Positions 31,760-40,698 of a DNA stretch of 64,000 nucleotides are shown in pieces. Position 1 is the first letter of the stretch, and every line of letters starts with the position of its first letter. The notes below the pieces were generated by a model that ran no database searches, was not told where the DNA came from, and worked only from the letters and a program-made list of their open reading frames with translations. A program made the translations under genes and the position numbers. This DNA comes from Miltoncostaea sp050250915. Its GTDB lineage: Bacteria > Actinomycetota > Thermoleophilia > Miltoncostaeales > Miltoncostaeaceae. Where the stretch lies: positions 62,001-126,000 of the forward strand of contig JBFWNT010000007.1 in the NCBI GenBank assembly GCA_050250915.1. The letters run 5' to 3'.

Positions 31760-34102
31760 ATGGCGAGGCAGTTCGAGGGCAGCATCGACATCGACGTGCG
31801 GAAGTCGGTGGCCGACTGGGAGCCGTACCTGCAGCCGGCGGCGCCGCCCGGCGCGCCGAACGTGGTGTACATCGTGCTCGATGACGTGGGCTACTCGTCC
31901 ATGGAGCCGTGGGGCGGCCTCATCGAGACGCCCAACATCAACCGGCTGGCGGAGCGCGGCCTCACGTACACCAACTTCCACACCACCGCGCTCTGCTCGC
32001 CCACGCGGTCGTCGCTGCTGACCGGCCGCAACCACACCACCAACGGCATGGCGTGCATCGCCGAGGCCACCACCGGCTTCCCGAACGGCAACGGCCACAT
32101 CCCGTTCGAGTGCGCCACGATGGCCGAGGTGCTGGGCGAGCGCGGGTGGAACACCTACATGCTCGGCAAGTGGCACCTCGTGGCCTCGGACGAGATGAAC
32201 ATGGCGTCCACCAAGCGCAACTGGCCGGTCGGGCGCGGCTTCGAGCGCTTCTACGGGTTCCTCGGCGGCGAGACCAACCAGTGGTATCCGGACCTCGTCT
32301 ACGACAACCACCCCGTGGAGCAGCCGGCGATGCCGGAGGACGGCTACCACCTGACCACCGACCTCACCGACAAGGCGATCGAGTTCATCCGCGACGCCAA
32401 GGTGATCGCCCCGGACAAGCCGTTCTTCATGTACTTCGCGCCCGGCGCCTGCCACGCCCCGCACCACGCGCCACCCGAGTGGATCGAGCGGTACCGCGGC
32501 AGGTTCGACATGGGCTACGAGGCCTACCGCGAGCTGGTGTTCGCGCGGCAGAAGGAGCTCGGGATCTTCCCCGCCGACGCCGAGCTGTCGCCGCTCAACC
32601 CCTATGAGGGCGAGACGAGCCCCGAGGGGCTGCCGTGGCCGGCGCTCGACGTCGTGCGGCCGTGGGCCACGCTGTCGGACGACGAGCAGCGGCTCTTCGC
32701 GCGGATGGCCGAGGTCTTCGCCGCGTTCCTCTCCCACACCGACCACGAGATCGGCCGCCTGCTCGACTTCCTGGAGCAGTCCGGGCAGATGGAGAACACC
32801 ATCGTGGTGCTCGTGTCCGACAACGGCGCCAGCGCCGAGGGCGGCCCCAACGGGTCGGTCAACGAGAACAAGTTCTTCAACGGGATCCCCGACACGCTCG
32901 AGGAGAACCTGGCCCACATCGACGACCTCGGCTCGCCCACGACCTACAACCACTACCCCACCGGCTGGGCGTGGGCGTTCAACACGCCGTTCAAGCTGTG
33001 GAAGCGGTACAACTTCGAGGGCGGCGTGGCCGACCCGCTCGTCATCTCCTGGCCGCGCGGGATCGCCGCCGGCGGTGAGTTGCGGCAGCAGTTCATGCAC
33101 GCCACCGACGTCGTCCCCACCCTGTACGACCTGATCGACGTGCAGCTGCCCGAGGTGGTGAAGGGCTTCCCGCAGGTGCCCCTGGAGGGGGTGAGCTTCC
33201 GCCCCACGCTCGCGGGCGCCGACGTCCCGACGCCGAAGGAGGAGGCCTTCTTCTCCATGCTCGGCTCGCGGGCGGTGTGGCACCGCGGGTGGAAGGCCGT
33301 GAGCGTGCACCCCACCATCGCCGGCTGGGGGCACTTCGAGGAGGACCGCTGGGAGCTGTACCACGTCGACGAGGACCCCACGGAGTGCCGGGACCTGGCC
33401 GGAGAGCACCCGGAGCGGCTGCGCGACATGGTGAACCGCTGGTACCACCTGGCCGGGAGGTACAACGGGCTGCCGCTCGACGACCGCACCGCCGTGGAGG
33501 TGCTGGCCGATCCCACGCGGCCCCAGGTGGCCCCGCCGCGCGACCGCTACGTCTACTGGCCGGACACCGCGGAGGTGCCCGAGAGCGCCTCGGTCAACAT
33601 CCGCAACCGCAGCTTCAGCCTCGCCGTGGACGTGGAAGTGGCGTCCCCGGACGCCGAGGGCGTGCTGTTCTCGCACGGCTCGGCGTTCGGCGGGCACGCC
33701 CTGTACGTGCGGGACCGCCGGCTCGTCTACGTCTACAACTTCGTCGGCAGCAGGCTCCAGGTCATCCGCTCCGAGCGCGAGGTGCCCACCGGGAGGGTGA
33801 TCCTCGGCGCCTCCTTCGCCCGCGAGGGCGACGGGATGCCGGCATCCGGCGCCCTCACGCTGTTCATCGACGACGAGGCCGTCGGGAGCGGCCCGATCAT
33901 CACGCAGCCCGGCTACTTCTCGCTGGTCGGTGAGGGCCTCAACGTCGGCAAGGACCCGGGATCCCCGGTCACCGACGACTACCCGGGCGCGGCGCCGTAC
34001 GCGTTCACGGGCGGCACGATCGCGAACGTGGTCATCGACGTGTCGGGCGAGCCGTACGTCGACCTGGAGTCCGAGGCCCGGATGATGATGAAGCGCGAGT
34101 AG
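31760..34102 (+). CDS. Arylsulfatase (type I, formylglycine-dependent)
   Basis: Hydrolyses sulfate esters. Asp41-Asp42 (VLDDVGYSS) and SDNGAS supply calcium ligands. Cys79 in CSPTRSSLLTGR is the residue converted to formylglycine; GKWHL supplies active-site Lys and His. The C-terminal 200 residues form a beta-rich domain common in 780-residue sulfatases of this subgroup. No signal peptide is visible, so it should be cytoplasmic. No formylglycine-generating enzyme lies within the window. Ribosome site AGGAGGGAG precedes the ATG. Confidence 0.93.
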   Translation: MARQFEGSIDIDVRKSVADWEPYLQPAAPPGAPNVVYIVLDDVGYSSMEPWGGLIETPNINRLAERGLTYTNFHTTALCSPTRSSLLTGRNHTTNGMACIAEATTGFPNGNGHIPFECATMAEVLGERGWNTYMLGKWHLVASDEMNMASTKRNWPVGRGFERFYGFLGGETNQWYPDLVYDNHPVEQPAMPEDGYHLTTDLTDKAIEFIRDAKVIAPDKPFFMYFAPGACHAPHHAPPEWIERYRGRFDMGYEAYRELVFARQKELGIFPADAELSPLNPYEGETSPEGLPWPALDVVRPWATLSDDEQRLFARMAEVFAAFLSHTDHEIGRLLDFLEQSGQMENTIVVLVSDNGASAEGGPNGSVNENKFFNGIPDTLEENLAHIDDLGSPTTYNHYPTGWAWAFNTPFKLWKRYNFEGGVADPLVISWPRGIAAGGELRQQFMHATDVVPTLYDLIDVQLPEVVKGFPQVPLEGVSFRPTLAGADVPTPKEEAFFSMLGSRAVWHRGWKAVSVHPTIAGWGHFEEDRWELYHVDEDPTECRDLAGEHPERLRDMVNRWYHLAGRYNGLPLDDRTAVEVLADPTRPQVAPPRDRYVYWPDTAEVPESASVNIRNRSFSLAVDVEVASPDAEGVLFSHGSAFGGHALYVRDRRLVYVYNFVGSRLQVIRSEREVPTGRVILGASFAREGDGMPASGALTLFIDDEAVGSGPIITQPGYFSLVGEGLNVGKDPGSPVTDDYPGAAPYAFTGGTIANVVIDVSGEPYVDLESEARMMMKRE

Positions 34103-34112
34103 GCACAGCAGT

Positions 34113-34140
34113 GCCGGCGGGGCGACTTCGCCCCGCCGGC
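34113..34140. terminator. Bidirectional terminator between sulfatase and MFS gene
   Basis: A perfect 13-base stem (GCCGGCGGGGCGA and complement) with a 2-base centre lies between the two convergent stops. Confidence 0.75.
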
Positions 34141-34153
34141 GCAGCCGTGACGC

Positions 34154-35593
34154 TCAGGCGGCCCGCTCGAGCTCGCCCTCGCGCACCGGGCGGAGCCGGA
34201 ACCGCAGGGTCACCGCCGCGACGCCGAGCAGCGCCACGACCAGCGAGACCAGGAGCGCCGGCTTGAACCCGTCCAGGAGCCCTTCGGCGCCCGCCGACGG
34301 ATCGGTGTACGCGGTGTTCACCGCCGTCACCACCGCCAGGGCCAGCGCGCCGCCGAACTGGAAGGACGTGTTCACGAGCCCGCCGGCCAGGCCCTGCTCC
34401 TCCGGGGCGATGCCGTTGGTGGCCGCGATGTTCAGCGGGCCGTAGGCCAGGGCGAAGCCCAGGCCGGCCAGCAGCATCGTCGGCAGCATCGCGATCCAGT
34501 AGGGCGAGTCGATCCCGATCGGCAGGAACAGCGCGTAGCCGGCCGCGGCCGAGCCGAGGCCCAGCGCGATGAGCCGCGTGGTGCCCAGCCGGCCGATCAG
34601 CGGCCCGAGGCGCGGCGCCAGCAGCATCACCATCAGGCCGCCGGGGAAGATCGCCAGGCCCGTCTCCAGCGGCGACCACCCGCGCGCCTGCTGCATGTAC
34701 AGCGTGGCGATGAACTGGAAGCCCACCCAGCTGCCGAACAGGGCCATCGCGCCCAGGTTCGCCCGCACAAGCGCGGACGAGCGCAGGATGCCGAGGCGCA
34801 CGAGCGGGTGGGCGGTGCGGTGCTCGATCGCGACGAACGCGGACATCAGGGCGACCACGCCGGCCAGCGACAGCAGGGTCTGGGCCGACGCCCAGCCCAC
34901 GTCGGGGGCCTCGACGACCGTGTAGACGAGCAGGAGCATCCCGGCGGTGATGGCCGCGGCGCCCGGCAGGTCGAAGCTGCGGCGCGCGCCGGCGGGGGTG
35001 CGGCCGGGGTCGGGGACCAGGCGGATCGCCGCCGCCAGGGTCGCCAGGGCGACCGGGACGGGCAGCAGGAACACCCAGCGCCAGCCGATCTCCGTGAGCA
35101 GCCCGCCGATCACGAGGCCCAGCGAGAAACCGGTCGCGCCGGTGGCGGTGTACACGGCGATCGCCTTGTTGCGGGCGGGGCCCTCGGCGAAGCTCGTGGT
35201 GATGATGGACAGGCCCGCCGGGGCCGTGAAGGCCGCGGAGACGCCCTTGATGAAGCGCGTGATCACCAGCAGCGTGCCGTCATCGACGAGACCGCCGAGC
35301 AGCGACGCGACGGCGAAGACGCCGAGGGAGATCAGGAACACGCGGCGGCGCCCCAGCAGGTCGGCGGCGCGGCCGCCGAGCAGCAGGAACCCGCCGTAGC
35401 CCAGCACGTAGGCGCTCACGACCCACTGCAGGCTGTCGGTGGACATGGACAGGTCGGACGAGATCGACGGCAGCGCCACGCCGACCATCGACACGTCGAG
35501 CGCGTCGAGGAAGAGGGCGCTGCAGAGCACGAGCAGCGCGCCCCAGGCGCGCCGGTCGAGCCGTGCGGATGCCGGTGGTGCAGAGGTGGTCAT
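34154..35593 (-). CDS. MFS drug exporter, DHA2 (EmrB/QacA) family
   Basis: Proton-driven efflux pump, 479 residues with about 14 membrane helices. Typical features are FLDALDVSMVGVALPSIS in helix 1 (motif D1), the loop GGRAADLLGRRRVF (motif A) and TGFSLGLVIGGLLTEIGWRWVF (motif C region). ATG at 35593 follows GGGGAG. An ArsR-type regulator is divergently transcribed, so the pump is probably controlled by it. Substrate unknown. Confidence 0.9.
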   Translation of the reverse strand: MTTSAPPASARLDRRAWGALLVLCSALFLDALDVSMVGVALPSISSDLSMSTDSLQWVVSAYVLGYGGFLLLGGRAADLLGRRRVFLISLGVFAVASLLGGLVDDGTLLVITRFIKGVSAAFTAPAGLSIITTSFAEGPARNKAIAVYTATGATGFSLGLVIGGLLTEIGWRWVFLLPVPVALATLAAAIRLVPDPGRTPAGARRSFDLPGAAAITAGMLLLVYTVVEAPDVGWASAQTLLSLAGVVALMSAFVAIEHRTAHPLVRLGILRSSALVRANLGAMALFGSWVGFQFIATLYMQQARGWSPLETGLAIFPGGLMVMLLAPRLGPLIGRLGTTRLIALGLGSAAAGYALFLPIGIDSPYWIAMLPTMLLAGLGFALAYGPLNIAATNGIAPEEQGLAGGLVNTSFQFGGALALAVVTAVNTAYTDPSAGAEGLLDGFKPALLVSLVVALLGVAAVTLRFRLRPVREGELERAA

Positions 35594-35617
35594 GGTGGTG
35601 GTGCTCCCCGTGGTAAG

Positions 35618-35635
35618 GTTCGATGGGCACCGAAC
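35618..35635. promoter_or_regulatory. Imperfect palindrome, candidate ArsR operator
   Basis: GTTCGAT-GGGC-ACCGAAC (6 of 7 arm bases pair) sits between the -10 box and the start of the MFS gene. Another GTTCGAT half-site is at about 35656. Confidence 0.5.
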
Positions 35636-35642
35636 GACGAGC

Positions 35643-35671
35643 ACCGTACGCCCTTGTTCGATCTACGTCAA
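35643..35671 (-). promoter_or_regulatory. Sigma-70-type promoter of the MFS exporter
   Basis: On the minus strand TTGACG, 17 bases, TACGGT. This is the best match to a housekeeping promoter in the window. Confidence 0.65.
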
Positions 35672-35673
35672 AC

Positions 35674-36018
35674 ATGATGCGAGGACGTGTGACGCCCACC
35701 ACCTCCGCACAGCCGGCCGACATGGACCTGGTCACCGTGCTCCAGGCGCTCTCGGACCCGGTGCGGCTGGAGATCGTGCGCCAGCTGGCCGGCTGTACCG
35801 CCGCCGCCGCCAAGACGTGCGGCCAGATCGAGCTGGACGTGTCCAAGTCGACCGCGAGCCACCACCTGAAGACCCTCCGCAGCGCCGGCATCCTGGCGGA
35901 GCGGGAGGAGGGCACCCGCAAGTTCACCTGGCTCCGCAAGGCCGAGATGGAGGAGCGCTTCCCCGGCCTGCTCCAGTCGGTGCTGAGCGCCGCCGCCCGG
36001 GACGAGGCCGCGGCCTGA
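35674..36018 (+). CDS. ArsR-family transcriptional regulator
   Basis: Winged-helix repressor of 114 residues. ALSDPVRLEIVRQLAGC, the recognition helix region SKSTASHHLKTLRSAGIL and the wing REEGTRKFTWLRK are typical. A Cys pair (LAGC and KTCGQ) could sense metal or redox but is not the standard ArsR CVC motif. The start is uncertain: ATG 35674, GTG 35689 and ATG 35722 are all possible. It is divergent from the MFS exporter and coupled to the lipoprotein gene behind it. Confidence 0.85.
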   Translation: MMRGRVTPTTSAQPADMDLVTVLQALSDPVRLEIVRQLAGCTAAAAKTCGQIELDVSKSTASHHLKTLRSAGILAEREEGTRKFTWLRKAEMEERFPGLLQSVLSAAARDEAAA

Positions 36019-36629
36019 CGCTCCGCGCCGCCGCGGCGCTGCTGGTCGTCGCGGTCGCGCTGCTCGCGGCCGCCTGCGGGGACGGTGGCGAGCCGGCCTG
36101 CAGCGAGTGCGGGCCGCCACGGATCGCCGTCGGCGACGGCGCCGTCTGGGTCGCCCAGGGCGCCGACCTGCACCGCCTGGACGCGGCCACGGGGGAGATC
36201 ACCCGCACCACGACGGTCCTGCCGCAGCGCCGGGGCGCGGACCTCGACTCCGTGGTCGTGCGGGACGGCGTCGTCCGCGTGACCGCCGGCCGGCGCACCA
36301 TCGACCTCGACGCCGGCGGCCATGTGGTGCGGCGCGCCACCCACCGGCGTGCGACGCCGGGCGCCATCGGCCACCGCCCGTCCGCCCGGGCCGCGCTCGT
36401 CGCCGACGGCGACGGGGTCGTGTGGACGGTCACGGACGACGGTGCGCTGACCGGGCGCGAGCCGGGATCGGGCCGCGTCGTCGCCGGGCCGTTCGACGTG
36501 GGCGCCGACCCGCGCAGCCTGGTCGCCACGGGAGGGGCGGTCTACGTGGGGCTGCGCCACCCCGCCGTCGTGCGCGTGGACCCCGCCTCCGGGCGGACCG
36601 TCTGGCGCCGCGACATCCCGTACACGTAG
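36015..36629 (+). CDS. Lipoprotein with beta-propeller-like repeats, apparent CTG start
   Basis: A hydrophobic segment ending in the lipobox LLAAAC is followed by about 180 residues with propeller-like repeats (IAVGDGAVWVAQGADLHRLDAATGEI, SLVATGGAVYVGLRHPAVVRVDPASGRTVW). No ATG, GTG or TTG precedes the signal sequence in frame. CTG at 36015 overlaps the arsR stop as CTGA, the same geometry as the ATGA/GTGA junctions elsewhere here, so it is the probable start. 204 residues. Role unknown; it may be part of the efflux response. Confidence 0.6.
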   Translation: MTLRAAAALLVVAVALLAAACGDGGEPACSECGPPRIAVGDGAVWVAQGADLHRLDAATGEITRTTTVLPQRRGADLDSVVVRDGVVRVTAGRRTIDLDAGGHVVRRATHRRATPGAIGHRPSARAALVADGDGVVWTVTDDGALTGREPGSGRVVAGPFDVGADPRSLVATGGAVYVGLRHPAVVRVDPASGRTVWRRDIPYT

Positions 36630-36739
36630 CGGCGCGATACGGCATGCCGTGCGCCGCGATACGGCGGTACGGCGGATGCCGCGGAACCGGGCCCGGACCG
36701 AGAGTTCGCCCACGTCAACCAGACGAGGAGCGAGATGAC

Positions 36740-38713
36740 ATGGGCACCGACCCCACACCACGAGGCCTCGGCCGCGCCACGCGCGCCGCCGCCGCCGCAC
36801 TCGTCGCCACCGGCGGCGTCATGATCGGGGCGCACGCCGCCCAGGCCGCCGACGGCGACTTCGCCTCCGGCCCGCGCGTGACCGTCCCGTACCCGTACGC
36901 CCTGACGACCGGGGACGTGAACCGCGACGGGCGCGCCGACCTGGTCGTGGCGACGGGGGTCCGGCCGTACCCCGTCCGCGTGCTGCTCGGCGCGCCGGGC
37001 GGCTTCACCCCGGCCGCCGACGTGGCCGGCGCCCGCGGCCCGAGCGACATGCTCCTGGCGGACATCGACCGCGACGGCGACGAGGACCTGGCGATCGCCG
37101 CCGAGTCGGTCGTGCTCGCCGTGGGCGACGGCGCCGGGGGGTTCACCTCGATCCCGGGCACCCCCGTCACGCAGCCGTTCGCGCTCGCCCGCGCCGACGG
37201 CGACGGCGACGGCCGCCCCGACCTGGCGATCTCGGGCAGCACGGCGCTGAGCGTGCGCGCCGGCGCGGTCGGCATCTTCGGTCTGCCGGTCTTCAACGAG
37301 TCCGCGTCCTTCGCGACGGAGCTCGGATCGGTCATCACCGGCGACGTGAACGGCGACGGCCGCGACGACGTGCTCGTCGGCGACTACCTCAAGCCGGTGC
37401 TCCACGTGCACCTCGGCCAGGGCGCGGGCCGCTTCGCGGCCGCCGCCGACGTGCCGCTGCCCGGCGCGTCGTCGGCCCCGCACAACCTGGCGACCGGCGA
37501 CATCGACGGCGACGGCCGCCTCGACGTGGTGGCGATGACGAAGGGCGGGACGGTGGTGCTCCGCGGCACGCCGCAGGGCGGACTGACCGAGGCCGCGCGC
37601 CTCACCATCCAGGCCACCGGGACCGGTAGCGTCGCCGTCGGCGACTTCGACCACGACGGCCGCGACGACGTCCTGACCGGCCTCGACCTGGGCTACCTCC
37701 GCCTCCACCGGTCGACGGGGGGCTTCACCTTCGCCGACAGCGAGTCCCTCCTGCCCGGCCAGATCAACGACATGGCGGTCGCCGACTACGACGGCGACGG
37801 CACCGACGACGTCGCCATCGCCACCGCCGCCGAGGTGCGGGTGCTGCTCGGCACGAGCGGCCCCGCCCGTCCGGGGAACCTGGTGGCCGGCGGGGGCTTC
37901 GAGTCGCCCACCACCGCCTGGACGGCGGCGGGCGGCGCGTCGGTCGTGCCCTACGGCTCCGCCATCGTGGCCGTTCCGTCGCGGGACGAGTCGCCCCGGT
38001 TCGGCACCGGCGGCCTCGCGCTTGCGGCCGGCGGCCCCGGCGCGTCCTCGCTCGTGCAGACGATCGATGTCTCGCGCCGGGCGGCGCTGATCGACGCCGG
38101 CGGGGCCACGGCGACCCTCTCCGCGTACCTCGGCGGCGCGCGCACCGCGCCGGCCGCCGCACGGGTCACGGCGACCATGCCGGGGGCGACCGTCGACGTC
38201 GGGCCCGTCACGGCGGCGGACCGCGGGAACCTGACGACTCTCGTGCGCCGCACCGCCGCGGTGCGGATCCCCCGGGGCACCCGCGCGATCACGGTCCGGG
38301 TGGGGATGCCCGGCGGCGCCGCGCTCGCCGACAACGTCGCCCTCACGATCGACGAGACGTCACCGGACGGGTCCGGCCGCACGCCCGGGACCGGGGGCCC
38401 CGGCGGGGGCGCCGCCGGGGGACGCGACGCCTTCGGTCCCCGGACCCTCGTGACGCTGGCGCCCCTGTCGGGCCGACCCGTCCGGGTCCGGGTGCGCAAC
38501 GGCAACGGCTTCTCCGTGACCGGGCGGATCACGGGGGCGGGGGCGCCACGGGCGTTCCGGGTGGCCGCGCACCGGTCGGTCACCGTGCGGCTGCGGCCGG
38601 CCCGGCGGCACCCGCCCGTGCTGCGCCTGCGGGCCCGGGTGACCGACCCGTCGGGCACCACCCGCACCGTCGTCCGGCGCCTGCGCGTGCCGCCGGCCGC
38701 CCCGCGGAGGTAG
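36740..38713 (+). CDS. Secreted FG-GAP/VCBS repeat protein
   Basis: A signal peptide (about residues 1-36, ATRAAAAALVATGG) leads into seven calcium-binding-like repeats of the DxDxDGxxDL type (DVNRDGRADL, DIDRDGDEDL, DGDGDGRPDL, DVNGDGRDDV, DIDGDGRLDV, DFDHDGRDDV, DYDGDGTDDV). These form an integrin-like beta-propeller over about residues 50-370. A carbohydrate-binding-like beta domain (NLVAGGGFESPTTAW onward) and an Arg-rich C-terminus follow. 657 residues. ATG at 36740 follows GAGGAGCGAG. Probably extracellular adhesion or scaffold protein; ligand unknown. Confidence 0.82.
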   Translation: MGTDPTPRGLGRATRAAAAALVATGGVMIGAHAAQAADGDFASGPRVTVPYPYALTTGDVNRDGRADLVVATGVRPYPVRVLLGAPGGFTPAADVAGARGPSDMLLADIDRDGDEDLAIAAESVVLAVGDGAGGFTSIPGTPVTQPFALARADGDGDGRPDLAISGSTALSVRAGAVGIFGLPVFNESASFATELGSVITGDVNGDGRDDVLVGDYLKPVLHVHLGQGAGRFAAAADVPLPGASSAPHNLATGDIDGDGRLDVVAMTKGGTVVLRGTPQGGLTEAARLTIQATGTGSVAVGDFDHDGRDDVLTGLDLGYLRLHRSTGGFTFADSESLLPGQINDMAVADYDGDGTDDVAIATAAEVRVLLGTSGPARPGNLVAGGGFESPTTAWTAAGGASVVPYGSAIVAVPSRDESPRFGTGGLALAAGGPGASSLVQTIDVSRRAALIDAGGATATLSAYLGGARTAPAAARVTATMPGATVDVGPVTAADRGNLTTLVRRTAAVRIPRGTRAITVRVGMPGGAALADNVALTIDETSPDGSGRTPGTGGPGGGAAGGRDAFGPRTLVTLAPLSGRPVRVRVRNGNGFSVTGRITGAGAPRAFRVAAHRSVTVRLRPARRHPPVLRLRARVTDPSGTTRTVVRRLRVPPAAPRR

Positions 38714-38748
38714 CGTGACCCGATCAGGCCGCATTCGGGGAGGGCGAC

Positions 38749-39075
38749 GTGTCGGAGATCACGGTGCTGGTGAGCGCCCGGGCCAAGCCCGGGCGCGGGG
38801 CGGAGCTGCTCGACATGTACGGCGAGCTGGCGGCCGCGACGCACGCGGAGGAGGGCTGCATCGCCTTCACCCTCCACCGCGGGCTCGACGACCACGACGT
38901 GATCGCACTGGTGGAGCGGTGGGCCTCGAAGGACGCGCTGGACGCCCACCTCCAGTCCGCCCACGTCACGACCTTCCGCCGCGACGCGGCCGAGCTGGCG
39001 GACGGGCCGAGCACCATCACGATCGCCCAGCCGGTGCCGTCCGGGGACCCCGCCAAGGGGTTGCTCGCGGACTAA
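38749..39075 (+). CDS. Putative quinol monooxygenase (ABM domain, YgiN-like)
   Basis: 108 residues with TVLVSARAKPGRGAEL, the HAEEGCIAFTLHRGLDD segment and ALVERWASKDALDAHLQSAHVTTF, typical of YgiN-type antibiotic biosynthesis monooxygenases. Such proteins act on quinols or similar aromatics. The GTG start follows GGAGGGCGAC. A TAGCGT sequence overlapping the previous stop could be its -10 box. It ends just before the sigma-28-like promoter of the sugar operon. Confidence 0.82.
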   Translation: MSEITVLVSARAKPGRGAELLDMYGELAAATHAEEGCIAFTLHRGLDDHDVIALVERWASKDALDAHLQSAHVTTFRRDAAELADGPSTITIAQPVPSGDPAKGLLAD

Positions 39076-39099
39076 GGACGGGCACGCCGCTGCCGATGG
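39073..39099 (+). promoter_or_regulatory. Sigma-28-like promoter of the eight-gene sugar operon
   Basis: TAAGG, 15 bases, then CCGATGG preceded by TG. Its -10 ends only 7 bases before the fdtA ATG, so the transcript should be leaderless or nearly so. The -35 overlaps the stop codon of the monooxygenase gene. Confidence 0.7.
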
Positions 39100-39106
39100 G
39101 AGGCCC

Positions 39107-39583
39107 ATGGGTCTCCAGCTCATCGGCGGCGGTCCCCGCGGGGCCGCGTCCGAGGTCACCGTCGGCGGCGGCCCCCACGGCCCCGTCCGGGTGATCGCTC
39201 TCCCCCGGGTCCACGACCCCCGGGGGAACCTGACCTTCATCGAGTCGGGGCGCCACGTCCCGTTCGAGTGCCGGCGGGTCTTCTACCTGTACGACGTCCC
39301 CGGCGGCGAGGACCGCGGAGGCCACGCCCACCGCAAGCTCCAGCAGCTGGTGATCGCCGCGTCCGGCAGCTTCGACGTGACGGTGGACGACGGCGCCGCC
39401 CGCCGCACCTACCAGCTCAACCGCTCCTACGCCGGGCTCTACATGCCGCCGATGGTGTGGGGGCAGCTCACCAACTTCTCGTCCGGGTCGGTCGCCCTGG
39501 TGCTCGCCTCCGAGCACTACGAGGAGGCCGACTACTACCGGGAGTACGACGAGTGGGCGGCGGTCGTGCGCGGGGCCGCGTGA
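39107..39583 (+). CDS. fdtA: dTDP-6-deoxy-hexos-4-ulose 3,4-ketoisomerase (FdtA/QdtA type)
   Basis: Cupin isomerase that makes a 3-keto-6-deoxy sugar nucleotide. The beta-barrel core shows RGNLTFIESGRHVPF, RRVFYLYDVPGG, RGGHAHRKLQQLVIA (active-site His pair) and YMPPMVWGQLTNFS. 158 residues. FdtA and QdtA give different sugars; motif reading does not separate them safely. First gene of the operon; the next gene is its expected aminotransferase partner. The dTDP-glucose synthesis genes (rmlA, rmlB) are not in the window. Confidence 0.88.
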   Translation: MGLQLIGGGPRGAASEVTVGGGPHGPVRVIALPRVHDPRGNLTFIESGRHVPFECRRVFYLYDVPGGEDRGGHAHRKLQQLVIAASGSFDVTVDDGAARRTYQLNRSYAGLYMPPMVWGQLTNFSSGSVALVLASEHYEEADYYREYDEWAAVVRGAA

Positions 39584-40698
39584 CCGTCGGTGCGCCGCCG
39601 CAGGTCCCGTTCCTGGACCTGCTCGCCACCTACACCGAGCTGCGTGAGGAGCTCGACGCCGCCACCGCCCGCGTCCTCGGGGGCGGTTGGTACGTGCTCG
39701 GCGCCGAGGTCGCCCGGTTCGAGGAGGCGTGGGCCGCGTACACCGGCACCGCCCACTGCGTCGGCGTCGCCTCCGGCCTGGACGCGCTGCACCTGTCGCT
39801 CGTCGCGATGGGCGTGGGGAGGGGGGACGAGGTCATCGTCCCGTCCAACACCTACATCGCGACCTGGTTGGCGGTGACACGCGCGGGCGCCGTCCCCGTG
39901 CCCGTCGAGCCCGACCCGCGGACGTCCAACATCGACCCGGACCGGGTCGAGGCGGCGGTCACGCTGCGCACCCGCGCCATCCTGCCCGTGCACCTCTACG
40001 GCCTGGCCGCGGAGATGGACGCGATCCGCGACATCGCCCAGCGTCACTGCCTGCTGGTGCTGGAGGACGCCGCCCAGGCGCACGGCGCCCGCCACCGCGG
40101 AGCGCCCGTCGGGAGCCTCGGCGACGCCGCCGCCTGGAGCTTCTACCCCAGCAAGAACCTGGGCGCGTTCGGCGACGGCGGCGCCGTGACCACCGACGAC
40201 CCCGCCGTGGCGGCGCGCCTGCGCTCGCTGCGCAACTACGGCTCCACCGCCAAGTACGTGAACCGCGAGCGGGGCGTCAACAGCCGCCTGGACGAGATCC
40301 AGGCCGCGATGCTCAGCGAGAAGCTGGCCGTGCTGGACGCGTGGAACGGCCGTCGCCGGGCGATCGCCGCCCGCTACCTGGAGGGCCTCGCCGGCCTCCC
40401 CCTGGCGCTGCCCGCCGACGACCCCGGCCACGTCTGGCACGTCTTCGCCGTCCACACCCCGGACCGCGACGCGCTGGCCGCCCACCTGGCCGACGAGGGG
40501 ATCGGCACGCTCGTGCACTACCCGATCCCGCCGCACCTCCAGGAGGCCTACCGCGACCTGCGCCGGCGCGAGGGCGACCTGCCGATCGCCGAGCGCCTCG
40601 CCCGCGAGACGCTGTCGTTGCCGATGGGCCCGCACCTGCGCGCCGAGGACGCCGACCGGGTGGTCGCGGCCGTCCGGGGCCTCCTCGCCGATGCCTGA
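39580..40698 (+). CDS. fdtB: DegT/DnrJ/EryC1 sugar 3-aminotransferase (FdtB/QdtB type)
   Basis: PLP enzyme that aminates the 3-keto sugar from FdtA. VPFLDLLATYTELREEL, GVASGLDALHLSL, VIVPSNTYIATWLAV, LEDAAQAHGARHRG and FYPSKNLGAFGDGGAV, with Lys192 as the PLP-binding residue, are classic. 372 residues. GTG at 39580 overlaps the fdtA stop by 4 bases. Expected product: a 3-amino-3,6-dideoxyhexose nucleotide. Confidence 0.9.
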   Translation: MTVGAPPQVPFLDLLATYTELREELDAATARVLGGGWYVLGAEVARFEEAWAAYTGTAHCVGVASGLDALHLSLVAMGVGRGDEVIVPSNTYIATWLAVTRAGAVPVPVEPDPRTSNIDPDRVEAAVTLRTRAILPVHLYGLAAEMDAIRDIAQRHCLLVLEDAAQAHGARHRGAPVGSLGDAAAWSFYPSKNLGAFGDGGAVTTDDPAVAARLRSLRNYGSTAKYVNRERGVNSRLDEIQAAMLSEKLAVLDAWNGRRRAIAARYLEGLAGLPLALPADDPGHVWHVFAVHTPDRDALAAHLADEGIGTLVHYPIPPHLQEAYRDLRRREGDLPIAERLARETLSLPMGPHLRAEDADRVVAAVRGLLADA

